Below, in pieces: positions 33,742-42,774 of a stretch of DNA of 64,000 nt. Source of the DNA: JABCYV01 sp963696025. GTDB taxonomy: Bacteria; Acidobacteriota; Terriglobia; Terriglobales; Acidobacteriaceae. Location of the stretch: assembly GCA_963696025.1 (NCBI GenBank), contig CAVOII010000006.1:1-64000 (forward strand). Reading direction: 5' to 3'. How positions within the stretch are numbered: the stretch's first letter is position 1; every line of letters begins with the position of its first letter. The translations under genes were made by a program, and so were the position numbers. Below the pieces are notes generated by a model. The model had not been told where the DNA came from and ran no database searches. It saw nothing but the letters and a program-made list of their open reading frames with translations.

Positions 33742-34551
33742 CTATTCAGGTATCCCTGGAGGTTTGGCAGTCATGAGCGCGACAAAGCGGGGATCCTTCC
33801 GCAAACCAGCAAACTCAGCGTCTTTATACACTTGGTCAATTCCCTTATAGCCCTCTTCCATGGCTTTGCGCAGATACTGCAGCGACCGGTCGGCGGCGCC
33901 CATCTTGGCGTAGAGTTTGGCCATAACGTAGCTGTAGTGGGCGCGGTCCGCCGGTGATGACAGCTGCGCAGTCACGCCGGTGCGGGAAGTGCGCTCCAGG
34001 ACATCCGGATCCAACTCCAAAGCGCGATTGTAGGCCGGCACCGCCTTCTCAAAGTCATTTTTGGAAAAGTAGGCCGCGCCCAGATTGCTATAGTAGGATG
34101 CAACGTCTCCCCGCAGTTCAATCGCCTTCAAGTACAGTTTGATCGCCTTACGGTAATTCCGCTCTTCGTAGTGCACGGCCCCGAGATTGTTATAGGCGTC
34201 CGCAAAATGGTTATCATGGTGGATAGCTCGTTCAAAGCTCTTCTGCGAATCCCGGAAGCGCTGCATCTGCAACTCTACGATGCCCATCTTGTTGCAAATC
34301 TTGGCATCAGGTTTCTTGGTCAGCGCCATTCGATAATAGTCTAGGGCGTCCAGGTATGATTTTTCTGCGCGCAATACGTCACCGCGCCGCTCCAGTTCAT
34401 CGACTGTCGCGCTGTAGGCGGGAGGGTCGGCACGCCGTATCTGCGGCGGACTGACCTGAACCTGGTCGGTGGGCGCAGCTTGCGCCGGCAAATGGATGGG
34501 GCTAATCAGGATTGCAAAGACTAAAGCGGCAAGCTGAAACTCACGACACAT
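33742..34551 (-). CDS. Exported TPR-repeat protein
   Basis: A 269-residue protein with a signal peptide (FQLAALVFAILISPIHLPAQ) and at least four TPR units. Two of them are SYLDALDYYRMALTKKPDAK and NHFADAYNNLGAVHYEERNY. DVASYYSNLGAAYFSKNDFE and the final MAKLYAKMGAADRSLQYLRK follow. TPR proteins of this type act as periplasmic scaffolds or lipid/peptidoglycan adaptors. It is on the same strand as the class A PBP, 54 bases downstream of it. The last 20 residues are Pro-rich. Confidence 0.8.
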   Translation of the reverse strand: MCREFQLAALVFAILISPIHLPAQAAPTDQVQVSPPQIRRADPPAYSATVDELERRGDVLRAEKSYLDALDYYRMALTKKPDAKICNKMGIVELQMQRFRDSQKSFERAIHHDNHFADAYNNLGAVHYEERNYRKAIKLYLKAIELRGDVASYYSNLGAAYFSKNDFEKAVPAYNRALELDPDVLERTSRTGVTAQLSSPADRAHYSYVMAKLYAKMGAADRSLQYLRKAMEEGYKGIDQVYKDAEFAGLRKDPRFVALMTAKPPGIPE

Positions 34552-34605
34552 AAGCTTACCTCCCGCAGACGCTAAGCCGAAACTCCCGTCGGCCCTTGCA
34601 TTGAT

Positions 34606-37155
34606 TCAGTGGGGGCCGTCGCCACTGTCAGGCGGTTTGGGCGGCGTGGGGTTAGACGACTTGTCGTCTTTAAAGATACCCACAATTTTGCCCAAAAAAC
34701 CTTTTTTCTTCTTGGTGTCCTCTGTCGCTGCTCCCACCTCGGTTCCCGCGCCGGCAGGTGGGGGCGGCAGGACTTTGTCGTTGCCCAGTCCGAAAATGCG
34801 CGAAAAGAAGCCGCGCACACCCGTACCCTGGTCGCAAGTTTGGCTGGGCTCGGTGCCGGCGATGAAAGCGGCGGTGTAATTGTCGGGACACGAAGGTGTA
34901 GCCAGCAGATTTGTCAGCTTGTCCAGTTGCACATCCACGACTCCGGCAGGCTGGCTGAAGGGCTTCACATCCGAGTACTGCGGAAGAATAACCGCTTTCT
35001 TCATGAACTCCGCCCAGATTGGCGCAGCCGTCTGTGCTCCACTCAAGCGAAGATCGCTGTAATCGTCGTACCCAACCCACACGATGCACAGAAGATTACT
35101 GGTGTAGCCAGCGAACCATCCGTCGTGCGAGCTTCCGGTCTTGCCCGCCGCCGGCGCGTTAAATCCCCGGGCGCGGACCGGAAAAGCGGTCCCGAAGTTC
35201 AATACGCCTTCCATCATGTTAGTCATCAGGTATGCCACACGAGAATCCAGGACTAGCCGCTGGTCCGGCTTGAAGTCCATGACTACATCGCCATTCTGGT
35301 TGCGTACGGAGTTGACTACGACCGGCGAAATCCGTGTTCCCTGATTGGCGAATACAGTGTAAGCGGCGGCCATGTCCATGGGAGTGGCGTCGTACGCACC
35401 CAGGGCCATGGCCGGGGTGGCTTTGACTGAGACGATGCCGGCGGATTTTGCCAGGTCCGCGACTTTGTCATAGCCCACCTGTTCCGCCAGTTTCACGGTG
35501 GCGTTGTTCAAGGAAAGGGCCAGAGCGTACCGGGCTGTAACCTCCCCGTGATACTCCTCTTTGTAATTCCGCGGCTCGTAGATCTGGTCGCCGTATGAAA
35601 ACGTGGTGGGTTCGTCCTCCACCAGCGACGCTGGCGTAAACACCGGATTGGCCCCGTCCAGCGCGGTATTCATAGCGGCGGCATAGACGAATGGTTTGAA
35701 GATGGATCCGGTCGGCCGCTTCGCCACCGCGTGGTTCAATTGACTAAGGCCATAATTGCGTCCACCCACCAGGGCAAGAACCTCGCCAGTGTGCGGATCC
35801 ATTGCCACGAGCGCGACTTGTGCTTGCGGACCGGGTGACACGACGCTCTCGAATTTGTTCTTACCTACCTTCACTCGTTTGGTGCGCAGTTTGGTTACCT
35901 GGTCGTCCACCAACTTCATGCCCACTTCCACCGCTGAGGCGGCAGCTTTCTGCAGATCAGGATCGAGCGTGGTGTAAATCCGGTATGACTGTTCATTCAT
36001 CTGCCGCTCATCCAGCTTGTTAATCACGGTGTCGCGGACCAGATCAACAAAGTAGGGCGCGTCACTGGCCTCCACGTTGGGCGGCGCCAGCTTCAAAGCC
36101 GTAGCCTTTGCTTTTTCCGCGTCGGCTTTTGTGATCGCATGGGTTTCCACCATGCTGTCCAGCACCAGGTTGCGCCGTTCCAGGGCGCGTTCGGGATGCC
36201 GATAAGGAGACAAGTAGCTAGGACGCTGGATGATTCCCGCCAGCAGCGCCGCCTCGGGCAGGGTGATGTCCTTCAGGTCTTTGTTGAAGTATGCTCGCGA
36301 GGCCTGCGCGAAGCCGCTGACCGCAAAGGAACCGCGCTGTCCCAAGTCGACCCAGTTGGCATAAAACTCGAAAATCTGCTGCTTGCTGAACTTGTGCTCC
36401 AGCTCTAGCGCGATCAGCATCTCCACCAGCTTGCGTTTCACTTTCTTCTCCGGTGTGAGAAAGAAGCCGCGAGAGAGCTGCATAGTAATGGTGGAGCCGC
36501 CCTGCTCATGACGCTGCCGGGTCAGGTCAATCCAGGTGGCCTCGGCCATGCGGACAAAATTCACCCCGCTATGCTCGAAGAACCGGCGATCTTCGATGGC
36601 AAGAACTGCGTCTACCAGGATTTTGGGAATATCGTCGTATTTAACCACTTGCCGCTTGGAGCGCTGTTCGGCGTCAAACAGCGATGTGATCTTCTGCGGC
36701 TCGAGTTCGTAGGCTGCCAGGTCGCCCGATTTGCCTGTAATGCTCGCCACCTGCCCACTGCGAACGCGAATAGTCGCCGGTTCCGGACTATGATAAGAGT
36801 CGGGACCGGGCTTGATTTCGATCCCACCTTCAAATAAGCGGTAGCTGCCCATCAAAGATTGGCCATCCGTCTCGGAATAACCCGCGCGGCGCAGCCGCGA
36901 CGCGATCTCCTTGGGTTCTACCTTGCCACCTACGCGTACGGCTTGCGGGATGGCGTAAATCGTGGCTGAACTGCTGAATACCGGTCCCTTGAAGCGCTGA
37001 TCGATGATGCGATCGTACTTCACGTAAAGGTAGGTAAACGTGCCGCCGACAAGGGTAGCGAGCACCACAAAAATGATTAACGCAACTCGGACCACCGGGT
37101 CGCGGGTCCCCTTACCGGAGGACAGACTTTTCGGAATCTTAAGTGTTAAGGCCAC
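34606..37155 (-). CDS. Class A penicillin-binding protein (PBP1-type)
   Basis: An 849-residue bifunctional peptidoglycan synthase. One membrane segment lies at about 26-47 (ALIIFVVLATLVGGTFTYLY). The glycosyltransferase domain has EDRRFFEHSGVNFVRMAEA (catalytic Glu), GGSTITMQLSRGFFLTPEKK and LIALELEHKFSKQQIFEFYA. The transpeptidase domain has RPTGSIFKPFVYA (catalytic Ser in SxxK), SLNNATVKLAEQVG (SxN) and GKTGSSHDGWFAG (KTG). The Lys/Pro-rich tail after about 815 is unusual. All catalytic motifs are present, so both activities are expected. Confidence 0.92.
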   Translation of the reverse strand: MALTLKIPKSLSSGKGTRDPVVRVALIIFVVLATLVGGTFTYLYVKYDRIIDQRFKGPVFSSSATIYAIPQAVRVGGKVEPKEIASRLRRAGYSETDGQSLMGSYRLFEGGIEIKPGPDSYHSPEPATIRVRSGQVASITGKSGDLAAYELEPQKITSLFDAEQRSKRQVVKYDDIPKILVDAVLAIEDRRFFEHSGVNFVRMAEATWIDLTRQRHEQGGSTITMQLSRGFFLTPEKKVKRKLVEMLIALELEHKFSKQQIFEFYANWVDLGQRGSFAVSGFAQASRAYFNKDLKDITLPEAALLAGIIQRPSYLSPYRHPERALERRNLVLDSMVETHAITKADAEKAKATALKLAPPNVEASDAPYFVDLVRDTVINKLDERQMNEQSYRIYTTLDPDLQKAAASAVEVGMKLVDDQVTKLRTKRVKVGKNKFESVVSPGPQAQVALVAMDPHTGEVLALVGGRNYGLSQLNHAVAKRPTGSIFKPFVYAAAMNTALDGANPVFTPASLVEDEPTTFSYGDQIYEPRNYKEEYHGEVTARYALALSLNNATVKLAEQVGYDKVADLAKSAGIVSVKATPAMALGAYDATPMDMAAAYTVFANQGTRISPVVVNSVRNQNGDVVMDFKPDQRLVLDSRVAYLMTNMMEGVLNFGTAFPVRARGFNAPAAGKTGSSHDGWFAGYTSNLLCIVWVGYDDYSDLRLSGAQTAAPIWAEFMKKAVILPQYSDVKPFSQPAGVVDVQLDKLTNLLATPSCPDNYTAAFIAGTEPSQTCDQGTGVRGFFSRIFGLGNDKVLPPPPAGAGTEVGAATEDTKKKKGFLGKIVGIFKDDKSSNPTPPKPPDSGDGPH

Positions 37156-37389
37156 GGGATGCGGACCAGAGTTGTCTTCTATAAGTCTTAGACGGCACTG
37201 CGCGCCTGTATTGTTATCTTAAGGCGAAGAAAATTTCTCCCCGCGCAAGCGGACGTTCCAGTCACCGTTGGGTGTCGGGGAAAGATCACTTATTTTAACC
37301 TGTCGGACGATGATTTTGCCGCCCTGCGGTTGGCACTCAGGTACCCCGGTTTCTCCCGTCCGCATCCGAAGCGTCCGATCTCTGCAGAG

Positions 37390-38637
37390 TTAGTCGGTGA
37401 CGGCGAACGGGAAGGTGTTTACCACGGTCAGATCCTGGACGGTATGCGTAAGCGCCCCAGTGGTAGGACTCGCGTTAAGCACGGAAAACTTGGTACCCCC
37501 TATGGCATCAATGCAGAAAGCCACGCCGCCGCTCTGATCGAACTGGCAGTCCTGAACAATGGGCAGGGTGGTGAAAGGCGAGTTAGGCAGCGCTGTCAAT
37601 GTCCCGGTGGAACTAATCTGGTAGCCTTCTAGTGCTGCTAACGTTCCGGCGCTCGCTCCGAAGGTGTAAACGAACTGTCCGCTGGGATGGATGGCAAACT
37701 CAAATGGAGCCGAAGTCGTCACGAACGGTGAACCACTAACCGCCGTCGGTGTTCCAATCGTAGGATCAATCGAAAACACGGAAATATGGTTGTCGGTGGC
37801 AAAACTGCTGTTGTCGAGAATGCCGGCGATCCCCAAAAGAAATTTTCCGGTAGAGTCTGCATGCACCGTGGCGACACCCAGATTGAATGGGCTGCCCGCG
37901 ATTTCACTGAGCGCCCCGCTATTCTGGTCGATGGAGAAGGCAACGATGGGAAGGGGAGTGGTAGCATTTCCCTGTCCCGCGTAGAGAAATTTCCCCTTTC
38001 CGTCCACAGCCATGCTGTCAGCGCTGCTCATATTGAAACTGCTGACGGTTCCGGTTGTGGTGAGCACGCCCGTCGTGGCATTGATCTGAAATACCGTGAT
38101 TAATCCGACTGCCTCGGCGCCGACGAAGAGGAAGCGGCCCTGGGGGTCACTGACTGCCGTATCTCCTCCGGCCGCCGAAAACGGACTTCCGGAGATGGGC
38201 GTCAGTGCTCCAGTAGTGTGGTTGATCGCAAAGGCTTGAAGCGTAGAGTTGCCCATGGGCACGTATAGGAACTGCTTATTCACTATCACCATGTTATCCG
38301 TGCCAATACTGGGGAGGCTTGGCGGCGTAAATGGGTTCAGGACAGCAAGCGTGCCCGTGCTGCTGAGTCCAGCCGCCTCAATAGTGCCAGCCCCCGTATT
38401 GTCGAGGGCGAAATAGTACAGGAACGCACTGGTGGTGCTTCCGCCTCCGCCACCACCGCCAGTGCTCGATCCCGATCCGCAAACACTGGTCGCAGTAACC
38501 CCTCCCGACGAGCCACTGCTGCCGCTACTTTCGCCGAGGGAATTAGTAGGGCATTGCTGCTTTCCGCATCCCGCCAGGCCGACGCTGGCTATAATGGCTA
38601 CCACCAGGAAGAAGATTCTGCTAGTCAAGCCCATCAC
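37390..38637 (-). CDS. Beta-propeller (lactonase-type) lipoprotein
   Basis: A 415-residue lipoprotein. The lipobox VGLAGC is at residues 19-24, followed by a Ser/Gly linker. The rest is a seven-bladed propeller with regular blades (YYFALDNTGAGTIEAAGL, LQAFAINHTTGALTPISGSP, VFQINATTGVLTTTGT and similar), as in 6-phosphogluconolactonase-like YVTN/lactonase folds. No catalytic residues of a lactonase are recognised, so it may be a structural or ligand-binding propeller. It is the last gene before the proS run, but a 200-base gap separates them. Confidence 0.8.
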   Translation of the reverse strand: MMGLTSRIFFLVVAIIASVGLAGCGKQQCPTNSLGESSGSSGSSGGVTATSVCGSGSSTGGGGGGGSTTSAFLYYFALDNTGAGTIEAAGLSSTGTLAVLNPFTPPSLPSIGTDNMVIVNKQFLYVPMGNSTLQAFAINHTTGALTPISGSPFSAAGGDTAVSDPQGRFLFVGAEAVGLITVFQINATTGVLTTTGTVSSFNMSSADSMAVDGKGKFLYAGQGNATTPLPIVAFSIDQNSGALSEIAGSPFNLGVATVHADSTGKFLLGIAGILDNSSFATDNHISVFSIDPTIGTPTAVSGSPFVTTSAPFEFAIHPSGQFVYTFGASAGTLAALEGYQISSTGTLTALPNSPFTTLPIVQDCQFDQSGGVAFCIDAIGGTKFSVLNASPTTGALTHTVQDLTVVNTFPFAVTD

Positions 38638-38837
38638 ATCCTCCGTCCCGCTAATTCTTCATGAAGCGCTGCTGGTGTAAGTCTGCGGGCAAACGATCGG
38701 CCCTCTTCAATTCAGCGTTTGGTTAGGCCTTCTCGGATATTAGGTGGTTACCAAAAAGGGAAACAAGAGTACCGAAGTAAGTGGGGATTGGCGCTGCAGG
38801 TTCACGCCCGAATGCGTGGGAACGCCTTGACGAAACC

Positions 38838-39194
38838 CTAAAAGGCACCCTTATTTTTGACCGATGGATCGAAGTGCAAGTCCATGGGATAGCCGGGCAA
38901 ATTTACGTGAATGGTGTACGAGGCTTCAATCATTACCGTCCCGGTGCCCGTAAGTCCCGACCGATGAACCTTGATCTGTTCCCTGGTGATCGGGATTTCT
39001 AAGTCCTGTGCCTTTTTGAAAATAGTGTCTCTGATGGCATCCTCGGGTTTAGTGCTGTAAGTAGCCAGCTGGGCTTCGCTCTTTATTCCATCCTCGAACT
39101 GGTAGTTGGAGAAGTATGGCGGAATCAGTTCCGCACCCAAATATATTGCTGCGACAATAACAAAAATGCCAAAGATGAGTTTGATCGAACCCAT
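38838..39194 (-). CDS. Small membrane-anchored protein (DUF4845-like)
   Basis: A 118-residue protein with one N-terminal hydrophobic helix (KLIFGIFVIVAAIYLGAELI) and a soluble domain: EDGIKSEAQLATYSTKPEDA, IFKKAQDLEIPITREQIKVH, ending MIEASYTIHVNLPGYPMDLH. The arrangement resembles DUF4845-type proteins. It lies directly downstream of proS on the same strand with a 40-base gap. No function is known. Confidence 0.65.
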   Translation of the reverse strand: MGSIKLIFGIFVIVAAIYLGAELIPPYFSNYQFEDGIKSEAQLATYSTKPEDAIRDTIFKKAQDLEIPITREQIKVHRSGLTGTGTVMIEASYTIHVNLPGYPMDLHFDPSVKNKGAF

Positions 39195-39234
39195 AGTCTG
39201 CTCCCCTGGCGGCGCGCGCGCTATTGATCGATTT

Positions 39235-41004
39235 CTAAGGCGCCGGCCGCAAGACTCTCTGAAAGTAGTCGGTTATTGCGGCGATGCTAGCATCCTGCAT
39301 TTCCCGTGTCGAGCGCCGAACCACTTCAACAGTACCTTCAGTAACCTTCTTCCCGACATTGACACGAAAGGGAATGCCCACCAGGTCAGCATCTTTGAAC
39401 TTCACCCCTGGCCTTTCGTCCCTGTCGTCTAGTAACACCGCAAAGCCACAAGCTTCCAAGCGGCGTGAAATGTCCTCGGCGGCCGCCTTCAGCTTCTCGT
39501 CACCAACATTGGTGGGCGTGACGATGATCTCGAAGGGCGCAATCTGCGGCGGCAACCAAAAGCCGTTTTCATCATTGCCTTGCTCGACGGCTGCGGTCAG
39601 GATGCGCTCGATTCCGATCCCGTAGCTGCCCATGATCGGCGTAACTTCTTTGCCATTTTTGTCGAGCACGCGCGCTCCCATCGACTCCGAATATTTATAG
39701 CCCAGCTTGAAGATGTGCCCGATCTCGACTGCAGTATCAATGCGCAGCGGAGCACCGCAATTCGCACACTCTTCTCCCGCCGTTACACTGCGCAGGTCGG
39801 CGTACGCTGTGGCTTGAAAGTCGCGGCCCGGGGTAAGATTTTTCAAGTGATAGTCTTCCTTGTTCGCGCCTGCAATCAGGTTGGTACGGCCCTCAAGCGC
39901 CTTGTCCACCAGGAGCAACGGTCGCTCTACGTCATTCAGATCTTTTGCCCAAGTGATGCCGATTGGTCCCAGAAATCCCGCCGGAGAGTCAAAAAACTCC
40001 TCGATTTCGTTGGCTTCCATGGGCCGAGTTCCTTCTCCAGCAAGTGCGGTCGACAACTTAGCTTCATTCATCTGGTGATCGCCGCGCATCAGCAACACCA
40101 CGGGCCGCAGCTTCGTCTTCCCGGTGTGTGAATCCGGTTCGTTCGCCATCAAGGCCAACGTCTTAATTTTGTTTTTTGGGGAAACGCCAAGAAACCGAGC
40201 GACGTCTTCAATCGTCTTCATGCCTGGAGTGTGCACTTCCATCGGCTTGCCATCCCCCACTGTAGGCAGATCATCCACGGGCTCAAGTTTCGAGGTTGCC
40301 TTCTCCAGGTTGGCCGCATAGCTGCAGTTCTCGCAGCTCACGATCAGGTCTTCACCGGCTGGCGTCCGCACCATGAACTCATGCGACTGTGATCCGCCCA
40401 TTGCCCCGGAATGCGCTTCCACCACCATGTACTTCAGTCCGCAACGATCAAAAATCCGGCAGTAGGCGTCGTAATGCTTTTGGTAAGAAACATCCAGCCC
40501 GGCCGCATCCGTGTCGAACGAATAGGAATCTTTCATCATGAACTGCCGGACGCGCAGCAGCCCAGACTTGGGACGCGCTTCATCGCGAAATTTGCTCTGG
40601 ATCTGGTACCAGATTTGCGGTAACTGCTTGTAACTGCGCAGCTCCTTGCGCGCAATCTCGGTCATGACTTCTTCGTGGGTCATGCTCAGGCACAGGTCGG
40701 CCCCCTTGCGGTCTTTCAGGCGGAACATATTGTTGCCCATGAGGGCCCAGCGTCCGCTGGCCTCCCACAGTTCGCGCGGATGTAGTGCGGGCAAATAGAA
40801 CTCCTGCCCGATCTTGTCCATCTCTTCCCGGACGATGGCAATGATCTTGTTAAAAGAGCGGTTTCCCAGAAAAAGATAGGAGTAGATTCCGGCGGCAAGC
40901 TGGCGAATGTAACCCGCCCGCACCAAAAATTTGTGGCTGGCGACCTCGGCGTCGGCCGGGGCCTCGCGCAGAGTAGGAATAAAGAGTTCGGACCAGCGAT
41001 GCAT
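39235..41004 (-). CDS. proS: Prolyl-tRNA synthetase
   Basis: A 589-residue class II aminoacyl-tRNA synthetase of the bacterial type. The class II motifs read PALHPRELWEASGRWALMG, CLSMTHEEVMTEIARKELRS and PIMGSYGIGIERILTAAVEQ. An editing (INS, YbaK-like) insert runs about 225-385. A C-terminal anticodon-binding domain starts near 490 (GVKFKDADLVGIPFRVNVGK). Length and motif order are normal. It is the last of a run of minus-strand genes that also holds the KDO genes. Confidence 0.95.
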   Translation of the reverse strand: MHRWSELFIPTLREAPADAEVASHKFLVRAGYIRQLAAGIYSYLFLGNRSFNKIIAIVREEMDKIGQEFYLPALHPRELWEASGRWALMGNNMFRLKDRKGADLCLSMTHEEVMTEIARKELRSYKQLPQIWYQIQSKFRDEARPKSGLLRVRQFMMKDSYSFDTDAAGLDVSYQKHYDAYCRIFDRCGLKYMVVEAHSGAMGGSQSHEFMVRTPAGEDLIVSCENCSYAANLEKATSKLEPVDDLPTVGDGKPMEVHTPGMKTIEDVARFLGVSPKNKIKTLALMANEPDSHTGKTKLRPVVLLMRGDHQMNEAKLSTALAGEGTRPMEANEIEEFFDSPAGFLGPIGITWAKDLNDVERPLLLVDKALEGRTNLIAGANKEDYHLKNLTPGRDFQATAYADLRSVTAGEECANCGAPLRIDTAVEIGHIFKLGYKYSESMGARVLDKNGKEVTPIMGSYGIGIERILTAAVEQGNDENGFWLPPQIAPFEIIVTPTNVGDEKLKAAAEDISRRLEACGFAVLLDDRDERPGVKFKDADLVGIPFRVNVGKKVTEGTVEVVRRSTREMQDASIAAITDYFQRVLRPAP

Positions 41005-41060
41005 GGTTAGGAGTCCTGGGCAGCAAGGGAATTGGTTATTGTAATTGATTAGAGTACGTA

Positions 41061-41092
41061 CACAGACGGAGGCAGCCGTCCTCGGCTGTTTG
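41061..41092. repeat. Short palindrome related to the lhr element
   Basis: GAGGCAGCCG-TCCT-CGGCTGTTTG contains CAGCCG paired with CGGCTG. The ACAGCCGAGG core matches the end of the 135-base element in lhr (30527-30550). It lies between proS and the small gene at 41117. Confidence 0.45.
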
Positions 41093-41116
41093 TCGTGCTA
41101 TGCCCGCCAATGAATG

Positions 41117-41326
41117 TCAGCTTGCCAACTGCTTAAGGATTTGTTTCCCCAGCTTCTGAGCCTCGCCGAAAAGCTTCTGATAATCGACAAACAGGCGGTT
41201 CAGCTCCAGCGATTTGTCTGGGCCGAGCCGTTTGCGGAGAATCATGTCGCGCACGTGGACCGGGTTGGGGAGGGTGGCATCTTCGGTTAATTCTTCCAGA
41301 GCTGTGTTGGGATCGTAGTGATACAT
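41117..41326 (-). CDS. Small conserved-looking protein, 69 residues
   Basis: A 69-residue soluble protein: MYHYDPNTALEELTEDATLP, then VHVRDMILRKRLGPDKSLEL and NRLFVDYQKLFGEAQKLGKQ. It is helical and charged, with no membrane segment or signal peptide and no recognised domain. It lies between kdsD and proS on the same strand. Confidence 0.6.
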   Translation of the reverse strand: MYHYDPNTALEELTEDATLPNPVHVRDMILRKRLGPDKSLELNRLFVDYQKLFGEAQKLGKQILKQLAS

Positions 41327-41531
41327 AGGACTGAATTATTGAGAGATTGAGTCATTGACGCATTGAAAACCCCACCCAACTCTCAAGCTCCTTTTTCGTG
41401 TTTTTGCGGTGCGCAACGCCGCTGACGTAAATCGTGAACTGCTTTGTCCGCAGCTTCATCGCGTTTGCTGGTTAGAGTATGTTCATTCGTTTGCAATGAA
41501 TCAGTGACACAATCGCTCGATGATTCAAGTC

Positions 41532-42638
41532 TTACATCATTTCCGTTCCCCACAAATCGTGCAGATGCACAATGCCTTCCAGCCTGTCCTCCTCATCGAC
41601 CACCACTAGCGAAGTGATCTTCTTGTCTTCCATCAGCGCCAGCGCGGTCGCAGCGAACTCTTGTGCAGAAATGGTTCGTGGATTCTTAGTCATGCACTCC
41701 CCCGCGGCGAGGTCGAGCACGTCCTTCCCACGCTGTTCGAGCAGCCGCCGCAGATCACCATCACTGATGATTCCCACTAGCCTTCCATCTTCAACTACGG
41801 TGGCCACGCCTAGCTTCTTGCGCGACATCTCGTAAATCACATCGGGCATGTTCGTCTGCAAGTTCACTGTCGGCACAGCGTCGCCGGTGTGCATTAACGA
41901 CGCCACACGGGCCAAACGCTTGCCCAGCTTGCCTCCGGGATGCAAGTTGGCGAAGTCTTCTTCTTTGAAGCCACGCTTTTCGGCCAGCGCCATGGCAAGT
42001 GCGTCGCCCAGCGCAAGCATCGTCGTAGTAGAAGCGGTAGGCGCCAGTCCAAGAGAGCAAGCTTCTTTCGCCACCGAACAGTCGAGCGCGATGTCAGCCG
42101 CCGCCGCCAACGTCGACACTTGTGTGGCGCGGGCACACTCGCCCGTGGATCTTGGCTTGGCCCCATCTCCGGACCGTTTCGGAGCAGATTTTTTTTCTTC
42201 TTCTCTATGGACTCTTCTGCCTCCGGCATTCGCGGGCGAGGGCACCCGCGCCACACAAATCTCATCCCCCGTCATCGTAATCATCGGAACCTGCAAGCGC
42301 TTGATGGTCGCCAGCAGGCGGAGAATTTCTTCCGTCTCCCCGCTCGCTGAGAGCGCCAGCACGACATCGCCGCGCACGACCATCCCTAAGTCCCCATGCA
42401 CCGCATCCACCGGATGCATGAAGAGCGCCGGTGTTCCCGTCGAACTCAGCGTTGCGGCGATCTTGTGGGCGATGATCCCGCTCTTGCCCATTCCTGTGAC
42501 TACGATGCGACCGCGGCAGGAGTGAACCAATTCCACGGCGCGATTGAAGGCGTCGGCCATGGGTCCGGCAAGGCGGTCGGCCAGAGCGCGCAATGCCTCG
42601 GCCTCAATGCGGACCACATTTTCCCCGATGTGATTCAT
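41532..42638 (-). CDS. kdsD: Arabinose-5-phosphate isomerase (KpsF/GutQ/KdsD type) with a 46-residue insertion
   Basis: Isomerises ribulose-5-phosphate to arabinose-5-phosphate, the first step towards KDO of lipopolysaccharide. ATG 42638 is the usual start (MNHIGENVVRIEAEAL), and an in-frame ATG 42686 lies upstream. The SIS domain has GRIVVTGMGKSGIIAHKIAA, TPALFMHPVDAVHGDLGMVV and VLALSASGETEEILRLL. Two CBS domains follow GGKLGKRLARVASLMHTGD. The protein is 368 residues against a usual 325-335. The excess is a stretch rich in Arg, Glu and Lys between ITMTGD and QVSTLAAAADIALDCSV (about residues 127-172). Its DNA is a palindromic element (next entry). The insertion falls in the loop between SIS strands and need not destroy activity. 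Confidence 0.9.
   Translation of the reverse strand: MNHIGENVVRIEAEALRALADRLAGPMADAFNRAVELVHSCRGRIVVTGMGKSGIIAHKIAATLSSTGTPALFMHPVDAVHGDLGMVVRGDVVLALSASGETEEILRLLATIKRLQVPMITMTGDEICVARVPSPANAGGRRVHREEEKKSAPKRSGDGAKPRSTGECARATQVSTLAAAADIALDCSVAKEACSLGLAPTASTTTMLALGDALAMALAEKRGFKEEDFANLHPGGKLGKRLARVASLMHTGDAVPTVNLQTNMPDVIYEMSRKKLGVATVVEDGRLVGIISDGDLRRLLEQRGKDVLDLAAGECMTKNPRTISAQEFAATALALMEDKKITSLVVVDEEDRLEGIVHLHDLWGTEMM
42121..42257. repeat. 137-base palindromic element inside kdsD, in frame
   Basis: The left end TGTGTGGCGCGGGCACACTC (42121-42147) matches, as an inverted repeat, the right end (42231-42257, ending ACCCGCGCCACACA) with the outer 13 bases identical. The interior has a T-run (TTTTTTTTC) but no stop in the kdsD frame. 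It is bounded by the ITMTGD and VSTLAAAADIALD sequences of kdsD. The family overlaps with the palindrome at 30027 in lhr. Confidence 0.8.
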
Positions 42639-42679
42639 GGAAGAAAAGGATGTTAGCACGCGGAGGCGAGCAATCCGCA

Positions 42680-42760
42680 CTCGCATTCAGTACTCAGTAT
42701 TCAGTACTCAGCACACTCGAGATACTTTCCGGCGCCAGTGAAGATCGGTCAAGGCTGAGT
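42680..42760. repeat. Short near-direct repeats between K+ channel and kdsD
   Basis: CAGTACTCAGTATTCAGTACTCAG has a direct repeat of CAGTACTCAG, and GCTGAGTGCTGAATGCTG (near 42756) follows in the opposite sense. Such short imperfect repeats are common in intergenic regions of this genome type. They lie between the channel gene and kdsD. Confidence 0.45.
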
Positions 42761-42774
42761 GCTGAATGCTGTGC

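Noticed and set aside
41352..41459. 35-residue minus-strand frame MKLRTKQFTIYVSGVAHRKN...
   Set aside because: It is short, without a ribosome site or relative that I recognise. It may be a gene fragment but I cannot support it.
42680..42760. Possible mobile element next to kdsD
   Set aside because: Only short imperfect repeats are present, with no transposase or target duplication.
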